Below, in pieces: positions 34,130 through 43,547 of a stretch of DNA of 64,000 nucleotides. The DNA comes from Methylotenera_A aquatica. Lineage in GTDB: Bacteria > Pseudomonadota > Gammaproteobacteria > Burkholderiales > Methylophilaceae. The notes below the pieces were generated by a model. The model was not told where the DNA came from. It searched no databases and saw only the letters and a list, made by a program, of their open reading frames with translations. Positions within the stretch are counted from its first letter, which is position 1; the number at the start of each line of letters is the position of its first letter. The stretch is from the NCBI GenBank assembly GCA_965601485.1, contig OZ271846.1:2062251-2126250 (forward strand). The letters are read 5' to 3'. Position numbers and translations under genes: made by a program.

Positions 34130-34979
34130 TGCCATCCGACTCATCATCGCGTGCCCAAAAGAATCGGTCTGGTATAAATTGCCCCATGCCAGGACGGAAG
34201 GCATTTTTCAGCGTTTGCCAAGTGTATTCTTGCGCTTCTTGAATTGCCTCTTCCATACTTAAACCATGCGCTAGGCAAGCCGCAATTGCGCTGGTTAAGG
34301 TGCAACCAGAGCCATGATAACTTCCTACAAGCCGCTCCCAGTGGTAAGCCTTTATTAAGCCACAGGCGCCTGATGGGCTGGTTCCGTAAAGCGAATTTAC
34401 CACATCGGTGCTGCGCTCATGCGTGCCAGTAATTAGTACATATTCGGTACCTAAATTCAATAGACGCTGCGCGGCCTCTTCCAGTGAAGTATGCAGAATT
34501 TCATCACCGTCATCCATAAAAGCTAGACGTCGCGCCTCTAAACTATTAGGGGTGATTAAAGTGGCTTGCGGAAATAATAATTCCGTCATTGCGGCTTGCA
34601 TTTCTTCATTGGCCAATTCATCGCCCCGGCCAGAGGTTAAAATAGGATCAATCAGCAAGGGTACATCAGGATAATCGGCCATAATTTCGGCAATAACCGC
34701 GATATTTTCAACGCTTCCCAGCAAGCCTAATTTGAAGGCTGAAACTTGTATATCTTCTAAAATCGTGCGCGCTTGCTCATTAATAAAATCAGAATCTAGC
34801 GCCATCACGCTTTCCACACCCACGGTATCTTGCACAGTAATACCTGTTACAACTGATAAAGGATGGCAACCAATACTGGCCAAAGCCAATATATCAGCCT
34901 GCAAACCCGCACCGCCGCTAGGGTCAGTGGCTGCAAAAGTAAGTACGGTTGGCGGGGTAGGTGTCATGGCTTTAGTCAT
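34101..34979 (-). CDS. thiD: bifunctional hydroxymethylpyrimidine kinase/phosphomethylpyrimidine kinase
   Basis: ThiD phosphorylates HMP and then HMP-phosphate, giving the substrate for ThiE. The ribokinase-fold signature DPSGGAGLQADI is near the N-terminus. LIDPILTSGRG and GSGCTLTSAIAACLAHG (anion hole and catalytic Cys/Asp region) are intact; the length is 292 residues. Its 3' end overlaps thiE, suggesting coupled translation. No riboswitch is visible before this gene, unlike thiC. Confidence 0.96.
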   Translation of the reverse strand: MTKAMTPTPPTVLTFAATDPSGGAGLQADILALASIGCHPLSVVTGITVQDTVGVESVMALDSDFINEQARTILEDIQVSAFKLGLLGSVENIAVIAEIMADYPDVPLLIDPILTSGRGDELANEEMQAAMTELLFPQATLITPNSLEARRLAFMDDGDEILHTSLEEAAQRLLNLGTEYVLITGTHERSTDVVNSLYGTSPSGACGLIKAYHWERLVGSYHGSGCTLTSAIAACLAHGLSMEEAIQEAQEYTWQTLKNAFRPGMGQFIPDRFFWARDDESDGNEKVPFIQH

Positions 34980-35077
34980 TTGAAAAATAATATTATTTTA
35001 ACGTAATTAAGAACATATAGCTCCTAACATGTATCTTGCTTCTAGAGATAACTAAATAATAGGAAAGCCATACCAGA

Positions 35078-37309
35078 TTAAAATTCTAATGGATCAATAT
35101 CCAAGCTCCAGCGTACTTTTGTTGCAATTGGTAGCGCCCGCATTTTCGGCATCCATTCTTTTAGTAAGCGCTGTAATGCAGCACGGGTATTAGCTTGAAG
35201 CAGCACTTGCGCACGCTCCATGCTCTTAAGCCTTTCCATCTGCGAACGAATTGGGTCATATATCATGACATCCGTTTTTATGTCGTTTGCGATTTTAAGT
35301 GCTTGATTTAAAAATTGCCCAACCAAACTAAAATGATTGGCCTCTGCGCGTAGTAATGCAAAAAAACATGTGGGCGGAAATTGCATCACACGCCGCTCTT
35401 GCAAGAGCTCATCTGCAAAACTGGCGTAATCTTGCGCGCGGAGGGCATTAAATAACGCATGTTGCGGAAAAGCAGTTTGAATCAATACTTGCCCTGCTTT
35501 ATCGGCTCGCCCAGCTCGGCCTGCCACTTGCATCAGCTGCGCAAATAAGCGCTCACCGGCGCGAAAATCCGGACTATATAAAGCACCATCAAGATCAATC
35601 ACACCAACTAAAGTCAGATTCGGAAAATCATGCCCTTTGGCCAACATTTGTGTGCCAACTAAAATATCGATTTCTTGATTATGCACTTGCGTTAATAAAT
35701 CGGTCAGCGCATTTTTATTGTTCATGCTGTCACGATCCACGCGCGCAATTCTAGCGCTCGGCAGCAAAGTTTGCAGGGTTTGCTCTAAACGCTGCGTGGC
35801 ATGACCTAAAGGGCGCATATCGGCATTGCCGCAGCTTGGGCATTGTAATGGGATTTTTTGCTCAAGCCCGCAATGATGGCATTTAAGTCTTTTTTGGCTT
35901 AAATGCACCACCAAACGCGCAGAACAACGCGTGCAAGGCGCCACCCACTGGCAAGCATTACAATGCAAAACTGGCGCGTAGCCACGACGATTGATAAACA
36001 ATAAGCTTTGCTCACTTTTAGTTAAGCGCTCTTGCAGAGCTTTTACTAGTAAGGGTGAAAGCCCATTTTCAGTCGGTGATTTTGCAACATCAATACAATA
36101 AATATCGGGCAGCGCCGCATTTTCAACCGCTCTTTTAGCTAACGTAAGTAATCCATATTGCTGCTTCTGCTGAGTCTTTTGGTCATCTGCTGGCTGATTA
36201 GTCGCATTAAACCAAGTTTCTAATGATGGGGTCGCACTACCTAAAATAATCGGGATGTTGAGTTGCTTAGCACGCACCATCGCCACATCACGCGCATGGT
36301 AACGCATACCATCTTGTTGCTTGTAAGAGCCATCATGCTCCTCATCCATCACAATCATTTTTAACTGTGGCATGGGTGTAAATACACTTAAGCGGGTGCC
36401 AATCACAATTTTAGCCGCCCCAGAACTAGCCGCCAACCAATTTTGTAAACGCTCACTTTCGCTTAAATTGCTGTGTAATGTGACTAATGGAAATTGACTT
36501 AGGCGGCTTCTAAAACGCGCCTCTAGTTGTGGCGTTAAATTGATTTCTGGCACCAAAACTAACACCTGCGCGCCCATTCCCTGTGCATTTTTTTCGCTTA
36601 ATACTCGCTGCAAAATCTGAATATATACCTCTGTTTTGCCACTACCTGTTACGCCATACAATAGCCAAGGCTTAAAATTGTGAGTGAGCGCTAACACACA
36701 TTTAATTGCCTTTTTCTGCTCAACATTTAATGTAGGTTCAACTGCCGATGTTGGCAGAGATGCTTTTACGGCAGTGACTTCATACGCTGTCACAATGTTT
36801 AACCTTGTTAATTCCCTAATTGCTTTGCGCCAAGTAGCAGAGATTAATGCCAATTCAGACTCTGTAACTTCTTGTTTTGATTGCAGCGCCGTCAACATGA
36901 GTTGCATTACCACTTTTTTAGGTGAAACTAACGCCATATCGGCATTTTCTGTTAATCGATACGCAAACATTTTGCGTGAAACGGCTGGCTTAATTTGACG
37001 CAAACGCAACGGTAAGGTTGAAATTAAAGCCTGTCCTAATGGGTAGTGATAATAGTCGGCGCAAAAATTTAATAATTTAAAGCTTGGGCTATCGATTAGC
37101 ACCTCATCAAATACATTACTGACTGCTTTTAATTTTTCAATTGGATAGTCCGATTGATTGCTAATGGCAACGATAATACCGATTAGATTTCGGCCAGCAA
37201 ATGACACAACAACGCGGTTTCCCAGCTGCGCATTAAAGCCACCGCTAAGATAATCAAATAATCGATTAATCGGTACATCTAAAGCAATTTTTAAAATAAC
37301 TGGCGGCAT
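35078..37309 (-). CDS. priA: primosomal replication helicase PriA
   Basis: PriA reloads the replisome at stalled forks. The 743-residue protein has an N-terminal DNA-binding region followed by a superfamily-2 helicase core: Walker A GVTGSGKTEVY, DEEH box, GSATPSLETW. A zinc-binding insert carries eight Cys, including CNACQW, CTRCSARL, CHHCGL and CPSCGNA. The C-terminal motif QVAGRAGRADKAGQVLIQT is diagnostic. The gene stands alone, divergent from argS. Confidence 0.97.
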   Translation of the reverse strand: MPPVILKIALDVPINRLFDYLSGGFNAQLGNRVVVSFAGRNLIGIIVAISNQSDYPIEKLKAVSNVFDEVLIDSPSFKLLNFCADYYHYPLGQALISTLPLRLRQIKPAVSRKMFAYRLTENADMALVSPKKVVMQLMLTALQSKQEVTESELALISATWRKAIRELTRLNIVTAYEVTAVKASLPTSAVEPTLNVEQKKAIKCVLALTHNFKPWLLYGVTGSGKTEVYIQILQRVLSEKNAQGMGAQVLVLVPEINLTPQLEARFRSRLSQFPLVTLHSNLSESERLQNWLAASSGAAKIVIGTRLSVFTPMPQLKMIVMDEEHDGSYKQQDGMRYHARDVAMVRAKQLNIPIILGSATPSLETWFNATNQPADDQKTQQKQQYGLLTLAKRAVENAALPDIYCIDVAKSPTENGLSPLLVKALQERLTKSEQSLLFINRRGYAPVLHCNACQWVAPCTRCSARLVVHLSQKRLKCHHCGLEQKIPLQCPSCGNADMRPLGHATQRLEQTLQTLLPSARIARVDRDSMNNKNALTDLLTQVHNQEIDILVGTQMLAKGHDFPNLTLVGVIDLDGALYSPDFRAGERLFAQLMQVAGRAGRADKAGQVLIQTAFPQHALFNALRAQDYASFADELLQERRVMQFPPTCFFALLRAEANHFSLVGQFLNQALKIANDIKTDVMIYDPIRSQMERLKSMERAQVLLQANTRAALQRLLKEWMPKMRALPIATKVRWSLDIDPLEF

Positions 37310-37499
37310 TTGAATATGGGGGATGCGTTATGTGTCATATTAGGAACAAGTAATTGTTAGCTAAGTTACTAAAATTAAAAGGTAAGTCATATGTAACAGT
37401 ATCTCAATTTTAATCAGTAACTCAGGATTTAAAATCTCGCTTGAGTTAAAATACTTGCTCTGTAAAAATTAACCTCTATTTTAGAAAGCATCCGTTTTT

Positions 37500-39158
37500 T
37501 TGAAAGCTCATTTATCCTCTTTATTAACGCAAGCGGCCACCAAAATTGGTGCAGATACCTCACAGATTAATTTAATAATTGAGCGCCCAAAATCGGCTGA
37601 GCATGGCGATTTTTCCAGCAATTTAGCCATGATGTTGGCTAAACCACTGCGTAAAAACCCGCGTGAGCTAGCCTCCAGTTTAATCAATGCGTTGCCACAA
37701 AGCGAATATATTGTAAAAGTAGAAATCGCAGGGGCGGGATTTATTAATTTCTTTTTAAACGCGCAATCTAAACAAAGCGTGATTAGTGAAATTTTGCAGC
37801 AAGGCGCTCAATTTGGGCGCAATGATTCGGGTAAAAATGAGAAAGTACAAGTGGAGTTTGTGTCTGCAAACCCAACAGGACCATTGCATGTTGGGCATGG
37901 TCGCGGTGCAGCGGTAGGCGATTGCTTGGCTCGATTACTAGATGCTAACGGTTGGGACGTAACGCGCGAATTTTATTACAACGATGCAGGTGCACAAATT
38001 GATAATCTGCTGATTTCTGTATTGGCGCGGGCTAAAGGTATTGCCACCGACGACATCAGCTTTCCAGAAAATGGTTATCGTGGTGATTATATAGTGGATA
38101 TTGCCAATGCCTATTTGGCAAAAAGTACAATATCGGCGGATGATAGGCAAGTGACTGCCAGTGGTGATCTAGATGATATCGAATCAGTGCGCGCTTTTGC
38201 GGTGGCGTATTTGCGGCAAGAGCAAGATTTAGACTTAAAAGCTTTTCAAATTAAATTTGACGTTTTTTCGCTTGAAAGCGCCCTGTACTGTACAGGTAAA
38301 GTAGAGAATACTGTACAAAATTTAATTAAAAGTGGCCATACCTACGAACAAGACAATGCGCTTTGGCTAAAAACCACAGATTTTGGGGATGATAAAGACC
38401 GCGTAATGCGCAAAACAGATGGAGGCTACACTTATTTTGTACCCGATGTGGCCTACCATTTAGATAAATGGAATCGCGGCTTTGTGCGTGTGATTAATGA
38501 GCAGGGCGCTGATCACCATAGCACGATTAACCGCGTGCGTGCTGGCTTGCAGGCTTTAGATGTGGGCATCCCACCCGCTTGGCCAGATTACGTATTGCAC
38601 CAAATGGTGACAGTGATGCGTGGCGGCGAGGAAGTCAAACTGTCTAAACGCGCTGGTAGCTATGTTACTTTGCGTGATTTAATTGATGAAGTAGGCTGTG
38701 ACGCAACGCGCTACTTTTTGGCAGCGCGCCGTGCCGATTCACAATTAGTATTTGATATTGATTTAGCGCGCGCGCAAACCAATGATAATCCTGTGTATTA
38801 CATTCAATACGCACACGCCCGTATTAACAGCGTACTAACACAATGGAACGGCGAAATAGACTGCTTAAAACAAGCGAATTTAAGCCCCTTAAATATGCCA
38901 AATGAAACAAAATTGTTGCAGCGTTTAGGGGAGTACCCTGAAGTGGTCCGCAGTGCCGCGACTGAATTGGCACCTCACACCATTGCCAATTATTTAAAAG
39001 AATGTGCCGCTGATTTGCACAGTTATTATAATGATACAAAATTTTTAGTGGATGATGCGACAACTAAACTAGCTCGAATGGCGTTAATTGCAGCAACACA
39101 ACAGGTGCTCAAAAATGGCTTAAATTTGCTTGGTGTGAGCGCACCCAATAAAATGTAA
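37500..39158 (+). CDS. argS: arginyl-tRNA synthetase
   Basis: Class I tRNA synthetase charging tRNA-Arg. At 552 residues it is slightly shorter than the E. coli enzyme (577). HIGH appears as HVGH at residues 130-133 in ANPTGPLHVGHGRG, and the KMSKS loop is the variant VKLSKRAG near residue 380. The anticodon-binding DALR domain ends the protein. The start is TTG at 37500 with AGAAAGC upstream; MKAHLSSLLTQAATKIGA aligns with the usual N-terminal additional domain. It is followed by the SPOR gene 38 bp later. Confidence 0.96.
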   Translation: MKAHLSSLLTQAATKIGADTSQINLIIERPKSAEHGDFSSNLAMMLAKPLRKNPRELASSLINALPQSEYIVKVEIAGAGFINFFLNAQSKQSVISEILQQGAQFGRNDSGKNEKVQVEFVSANPTGPLHVGHGRGAAVGDCLARLLDANGWDVTREFYYNDAGAQIDNLLISVLARAKGIATDDISFPENGYRGDYIVDIANAYLAKSTISADDRQVTASGDLDDIESVRAFAVAYLRQEQDLDLKAFQIKFDVFSLESALYCTGKVENTVQNLIKSGHTYEQDNALWLKTTDFGDDKDRVMRKTDGGYTYFVPDVAYHLDKWNRGFVRVINEQGADHHSTINRVRAGLQALDVGIPPAWPDYVLHQMVTVMRGGEEVKLSKRAGSYVTLRDLIDEVGCDATRYFLAARRADSQLVFDIDLARAQTNDNPVYYIQYAHARINSVLTQWNGEIDCLKQANLSPLNMPNETKLLQRLGEYPEVVRSAATELAPHTIANYLKECAADLHSYYNDTKFLVDDATTKLARMALIAATQQVLKNGLNLLGVSAPNKM

Positions 39159-39196
39159 CTCCAATAAAAACAACAAAGTAATATTAAGGAATAAAA

Positions 39197-39814
39197 ATGA
39201 GTAAAGATTACAAGCCCACCCCAAAAATAAGTAGCAGTAGCAAAGGCAACCCGTTTTTTTCAGGCTTGCTAATAGGCTTATTAATAGGCGTTGGTTTATC
39301 ACTTGCCGTAACCATGTACATTAAAGGCTCTGAAAGCCCATTTAGTGAGAAAAAATCCATTTCAAACAATGGAGAAATGCTTTCTGAAAAACTGCCGAAG
39401 CAAGAAATAGCTACTGAAAGCGCTTTGCCTTCAGAGGAAAACCCTGACGAAACAGCGCAAAATAAAGCCAATAATCAATTTGATTTTTATACGATTTTGC
39501 CCGAAACTGAAAGTACGGTCACTGAGCAAGAAGTAAAAGACAGTACATTAACCGTTAAAAAAGACAATTATTTCTTGCAAATTGGTGCTTTTCAAGATGA
39601 AGCCGATGCGGATAATATGAAAGCCGAGCTTGCGCTACAAGGCTTTGAAGCCGTTGTGCAAACTGCGACGATTCCTGAAAAAGGCGCTTGGCATCGCGTA
39701 CGTGTTGGACCACTAAGTGATATTAACCAAATTAATAAAATTAGAAGCGAGTTAACCACTGGCGGTTTTAATACCGATTTAATCAAAGTGCATACTGAAA
39801 CTAAATCAAATTAG
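39197..39814 (+). CDS. SPOR-domain membrane protein (FtsN-like)
   Basis: A 205-residue bitopic protein. It has a short cytoplasmic tail, one membrane helix (FFSGLLIGLLIGVGLSLAVT), a low-complexity periplasmic linker and a C-terminal SPOR domain (NYFLQIGAFQDEADADNMKA to the end). SPOR domains bind denuded peptidoglycan at division sites, and FtsN is the best-known example. Position directly after argS is typical of betaproteobacterial ftsN-like genes. TAAGGAATAAAA precedes the ATG. Essential division function is inferred. Confidence 0.88.
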   Translation: MSKDYKPTPKISSSSKGNPFFSGLLIGLLIGVGLSLAVTMYIKGSESPFSEKKSISNNGEMLSEKLPKQEIATESALPSEENPDETAQNKANNQFDFYTILPETESTVTEQEVKDSTLTVKKDNYFLQIGAFQDEADADNMKAELALQGFEAVVQTATIPEKGAWHRVRVGPLSDINQINKIRSELTTGGFNTDLIKVHTETKSN

Positions 39815-39914
39815 CCTCACCTAATAATTTGTCATCTGAATCGTTTATTATGCGTTGTTTGTCATAGTTTGCTGTATCAAAAATAAATTTTTAAAGTCAT
39901 CTAGGAATTACCCC

Positions 39915-40574
39915 ATGAAAAAATATTTAAGCCTATTAATGTTATTGTTAAGCACTTCTGTTTTGGCGGAAGCGCCAAAACCAGGTGCTGAGTTTGACGC
40001 GGTTGCGCAACCTATCACCACCGATGTGGCTGGCAAGATTGAGGTAATGGAAGTGTTTTGGTATGGCTGCATTCATTGCTACCAAATGGAAGTACCTTTA
40101 AACGCCTGGGTTAAAAAATTACCAGCTGACGTTTATTTTAAACGTATGCCAGCCTTACCACGCGCCGATTGGGCACCAATGGCCAAAGCTTTCTTTGCGA
40201 TGGAAACATTAGGCTTACAAGAAAAATTGCATACGCAATTATTTGAAGCGGTCCACAAACAAAAAGTGCTTAACCCAACAGATGAAAAAGCAGCTATTGA
40301 CTGGGTAACAAAAGCCAGCGGCATGGATAAACTTCAAGTAGAGCAAGCCTTTAAATCTTTCACAATCAACACTAATTTAAATCGCGCTGCTCAAATTTTC
40401 CGCTCATCTGGCGCAACAGGCGTACCTAGCTTAATCATTGATGGCAAATTTATCACTTCTAGCACCATGAGCGGTGGAAATGCTGAAGCGCTTAAAGTAT
40501 CTGATTACATTATTGAGAATGTGCGTAAAGAAAAAGCCATGCAAACTACAAAGGCACCCGCTACAAAAAAGTAG
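39915..40574 (+). CDS. dsbA: thiol:disulfide interchange protein, DsbA family
   Basis: A 219-residue periplasmic oxidoreductase. A signal peptide ends at about SVLA. The thioredoxin-fold active site is Cys52-Ile-His-Cys55 in FWYGCIHCYQ, and the cis-proline loop is GATGVPSLI. The ATG at 39915 follows AGGAAT; an earlier ATG at 39855 is rejected because it precedes the signal peptide. The reading frame stops at TAG 40572-40574 after a Lys/Thr-rich tail. The -1 frame continues a matching Lys/Ala-rich tail for 25 more codons. Confidence 0.93.
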   Translation: MKKYLSLLMLLLSTSVLAEAPKPGAEFDAVAQPITTDVAGKIEVMEVFWYGCIHCYQMEVPLNAWVKKLPADVYFKRMPALPRADWAPMAKAFFAMETLGLQEKLHTQLFEAVHKQKVLNPTDEKAAIDWVTKASGMDKLQVEQAFKSFTINTNLNRAAQIFRSSGATGVPSLIIDGKFITSSTMSGGNAEALKVSDYIIENVRKEKAMQTTKAPATKK

Positions 40575-40648
40575 AGGCGGCCAACAAGGCCAAAGCAGCA
40601 CCTAAGAAAAAAGTCTTACTTAAAAAGACGATATTGATTAAAAGCTAG
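40565..40648 (+). other. possible -1 frameshift tail of the dsbA-like gene
   Basis: The last sense codons are ACA AAA AAG before TAG, which places the heptamer A AAA AAG at 40565-40571. This is the dnaX-type -1 slippery sequence. Seven bases later GGCC-AACAA-GGCC (40579-40591) can form a short stem. A -1 slip would bypass the stop and add 25 codons (VEAANKAKAAPKKKVLLKK then TILIKS) before TAG at 40646. Simple loss of one A, or a sequence error in the A-run, would look the same. Confidence 0.4.
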
Positions 40649-40712
40649 CTGTTTTATTTAGCAACAAACCCGCTAATGTCTATATACAGCTGGTTTTTAC
40701 GCGCTACAATTT

Positions 40713-41522
40713 ATGCTTATGAAAATTTTTATCACAGGTGCCTCCAGTGGTATTGGCTATGCGTTAGCCAATGAGTATGCCCGACGTTACTCTAACAGCA
40801 ATTGCATTATTGGCATAGCTGCCAGACGAAGTGATCACTTACACGAGTTAGCCGATAGTCTACAAAACCAGTATCACATCACCTGTTGTATTTACCCTTT
40901 AGATGTGCGCGATAGCTTAGCCTGCCAATTAGCCGCCCAAGATTTTATAGGCAAATTTGGCGCGCCTAATTTGGTAATCGCCAGCGCAGGCGTTAGCCGC
41001 GGCACCTTAACAGAATGTCGAGAAGATATCCCCGCTTTTCAAGCCGTGATGGATATCAATGTGATGGGCATGGTGCATACTTTTCAGCCTTTTATCGCCG
41101 CCATGAAGCAGGCCGCCGCTAACGGTGAAAGCGCACGAATGGTTGGCGTAGCCAGTGTGGCAGGCATACGCGGCATACCCGGCAGCGCCGCCTACAGCGC
41201 CAGCAAATCAGCGGTAATTACCTATTGCGAAAGTCTGCGTGCCGAAGTGCAACACTACAATATTGCCGTTAGCACCATTGCACCTGGTTATATTCGCACC
41301 CCTATGACAGAAATTAACCAATATAAAATGCCATTTTTGATGGACGCCGATGAGTTTGCCCACAAGTTTGCCGATGCCGTTGAAAACAAAACACGCTATC
41401 AAGTTATTCCCTGGCAAATGGGAATCATCGCTAAGATAATGCGCTTAATACCTGCGCGTTTATGGGATTATCTCATGAAAAACGCGCCACATAAAAAGCG
41501 CATTGAATGGGATTGGTTGTAA
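40713..41522 (+). CDS. short-chain dehydrogenase/reductase
   Basis: A 269-residue classical SDR. The NAD(P)-binding loop is TGASSGIGYALA at the N-terminus, with a basic AARRS motif after strand 2 that suggests NADP preference. The ASAGVS motif follows, then the catalytic Ser in VASVAGIRG and YSASK (Tyr and Lys). The C-terminus resembles membrane-associated SDRs acting on lipid-like substrates, but the substrate is unknown. Start may be ATG 40713 or 40719; no clear ribosome-binding site. Confidence 0.88.
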   Translation: MLMKIFITGASSGIGYALANEYARRYSNSNCIIGIAARRSDHLHELADSLQNQYHITCCIYPLDVRDSLACQLAAQDFIGKFGAPNLVIASAGVSRGTLTECREDIPAFQAVMDINVMGMVHTFQPFIAAMKQAAANGESARMVGVASVAGIRGIPGSAAYSASKSAVITYCESLRAEVQHYNIAVSTIAPGYIRTPMTEINQYKMPFLMDADEFAHKFADAVENKTRYQVIPWQMGIIAKIMRLIPARLWDYLMKNAPHKKRIEWDWL

Positions 41523-41535
41523 CAAATAAGACTTA

Positions 41536-41570
41536 GTCATTCGTCAATCCCTTATTGACGGGAATCCAGG
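41536..41570. repeat. REP-like dispersed palindromic element
   Basis: GTCATTCGTCAATCCCTTAT followed by TGACGGGAATCCAGG contains a perfect hairpin CGTCAAT-CCCTT-ATTGACG (41542-41560). The flanks GTCATTC and GGAATCCAG match the ends of the common proteobacterial GTCATTCCCGC...GCGGGAATCC repeats. The rest of the 41523-41719 gap shows nothing else I can support. Confidence 0.5.
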
Positions 41571-41719
41571 CAAGCACCTCATTAGACAATGCAACAAAAA
41601 CAAAGCGTTTACCCTATAAAACATTGTCTCTGTCATACAGGATACTCACTAAATACTAAACCCCTGACTGAATAACGGCCTCCACTGTTATGACGTGGCT
41701 TACAAAGCTGTAAACTTAA

Positions 41720-43384
41720 CTATCGAGTAATTGGTTTATAACGAATGCGTTTTGGTTTAGCGCCTTCTTCTCCAAGTCGTTTTTTCTTATCAGCCTCATA
41801 CTCCTGATAATTGCCGTTAAAAAACGCCCATTGCGATTCGCCTTCTGCCGCCAAAATATGGGTAGCTATACGGTCCAAGAACCATCTATCATGCGAAATC
41901 ACCAATACGCAACCAGCAAACTCCAGCAAGGCGTCTTCTAACGCGCGCAAGGTTTCTACATCCAAATCGTTGGATGGCTCATCCAGTAGCAATACATTGC
42001 CGCCAGAAATAAGCGTCTTAGCTAAATGCAAACGTCCGCGCTCACCGCCAGAAAGTTGGCCGACGATTTTTTGCTGGTCGCCGCCTTTGAAATTAAATCT
42101 TCCAATATAAGCTCTTGAAGGCGTTTCATAACGGCCAACCGTCAAGATATCTGAACCGTTGGCGATTTCTTCAAACACCGTTTTGGTATTGCCCAAATCG
42201 TCACGGCTTTGGTCTACATAGGCCAATTTTACCGTTTGACCTATATTCACTTCGCCGCTATCTGGCGTTTCTAAGCCCATAATCATTTTAAATAAGGTGG
42301 ATTTACCCGCGCCGTTCGGGCCGATAATGCCGACAATAGCACCTGCTGGGACGCTAAAGCTTAAATTATCAATTAATAATCTATCTTTAAACGCTTTGGT
42401 GACGTTATTAAATTCAATCACTTGATCGCCCAATCGCTCGCCAGCTGGGATAAAAATCTCCTGCGTTTCATTACGTTTTTGGTATTCGGCGCTGGCGAGC
42501 TCTTCATAACGTGCAATACGCGATTTACTTTTGGCTTGGCGCGCTTTTGGGTTTTGCCGCACCCATTCTAGCTCGGTGTTTAAGGCTTTACGGCGTGAGG
42601 ATTCTTGCGATTCTTCTAACGCCAAACGCGCTTGTTTTTGATCTAGCCAGCTTGAGTAATTGCCTTTCCAAGGAATACCATGGCCTCGGTCTAGCTCTAA
42701 AATCCATTCGGCGGCGTTATCTAAAAAGTATCGATCATGCGTTACCGCCACCACCGTGCCTGTGAATCTCACCAAAAATTGCTCTAACCACTCCACCGAT
42801 TCAGCATCCAAATGGTTGGTTGGCTCATCCAACAGCAACATATCGGGTTTGGATAATAGCAATTTGCACAACGCCACGCGGCGTTTTTCGCCACCTGATA
42901 ATGGGCCTATTTTGGCATCCCAAGGTGGTAAGCGCAGCGCATCGGCAGCAATCTCTAGCTGCGTACTTAAGTCACTCCCGCTGGCAGCGATAATATTTTC
43001 CCACTTGGCTTGTTCTTCCGCCAGCTTGTCAAAATCGGCATCTGGCTCAGCATAAGCCGCATAAACAGCCTCTAGCATCACCTGAGCTTGCATCACTTCA
43101 CCCATGCCGCTTTCTACTTCTTCGCGCACGGTTTTTTCGGCATCCAATTGCGGCTCTTGCGGCAAATAGCCTATGGTCATATTGGGCTGCCATTGCACTT
43201 CGCCCTCAAACTCTTTATCGGCATTGGCCATAATGCGCAACACGGTAGATTTACCAGAGCCGTTTAAACCCAGTAAACCAATTTTTGCACCTGGAAAAAA
43301 AGACAACGAAATATCTTTGATGATTTGCCGTTTTGGCGGCACGATTTTGCTCACGCGGAGCATAGACATTACATATTGAGCCAT
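41720..43384 (-). CDS. ettA: energy-dependent translational throttle protein EttA (ABC-F)
   Basis: EttA is an ATPase that binds the ribosomal E site and gates entry into elongation according to energy state. The 554-residue protein has two ABC domains without membrane segments: Walker A GLNGSGKST and GPNGAGKST, signatures LSGGEKRR and LSGGERGR, and Walker B LLLDEPTNHLD and LLLDEPSNDLD. The linker carries the EttA-type arm and the N-terminal MAQYVMSMLRVSKIVPPKR matches this subfamily closely. Transcribed divergently from yaeQ. Confidence 0.96.
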   Translation of the reverse strand: MAQYVMSMLRVSKIVPPKRQIIKDISLSFFPGAKIGLLGLNGSGKSTVLRIMANADKEFEGEVQWQPNMTIGYLPQEPQLDAEKTVREEVESGMGEVMQAQVMLEAVYAAYAEPDADFDKLAEEQAKWENIIAASGSDLSTQLEIAADALRLPPWDAKIGPLSGGEKRRVALCKLLLSKPDMLLLDEPTNHLDAESVEWLEQFLVRFTGTVVAVTHDRYFLDNAAEWILELDRGHGIPWKGNYSSWLDQKQARLALEESQESSRRKALNTELEWVRQNPKARQAKSKSRIARYEELASAEYQKRNETQEIFIPAGERLGDQVIEFNNVTKAFKDRLLIDNLSFSVPAGAIVGIIGPNGAGKSTLFKMIMGLETPDSGEVNIGQTVKLAYVDQSRDDLGNTKTVFEEIANGSDILTVGRYETPSRAYIGRFNFKGGDQQKIVGQLSGGERGRLHLAKTLISGGNVLLLDEPSNDLDVETLRALEDALLEFAGCVLVISHDRWFLDRIATHILAAEGESQWAFFNGNYQEYEADKKKRLGEEGAKPKRIRYKPITR

Positions 43385-43547
43385 AGCAATAACTTAAATA
43401 TTTAAAAGAATGAAAGCTTAACAGAAAGCAGGGTTAACTGGTAAGCAGGGCAGGCTTGCTAAAAGGTATAATGCAAGCACTTTAATGAAAGAATGCAATG
43501 GCAACTACTTTTGGCGCGCGCAATAGCGCTTATACTGGAGGCGCGCA

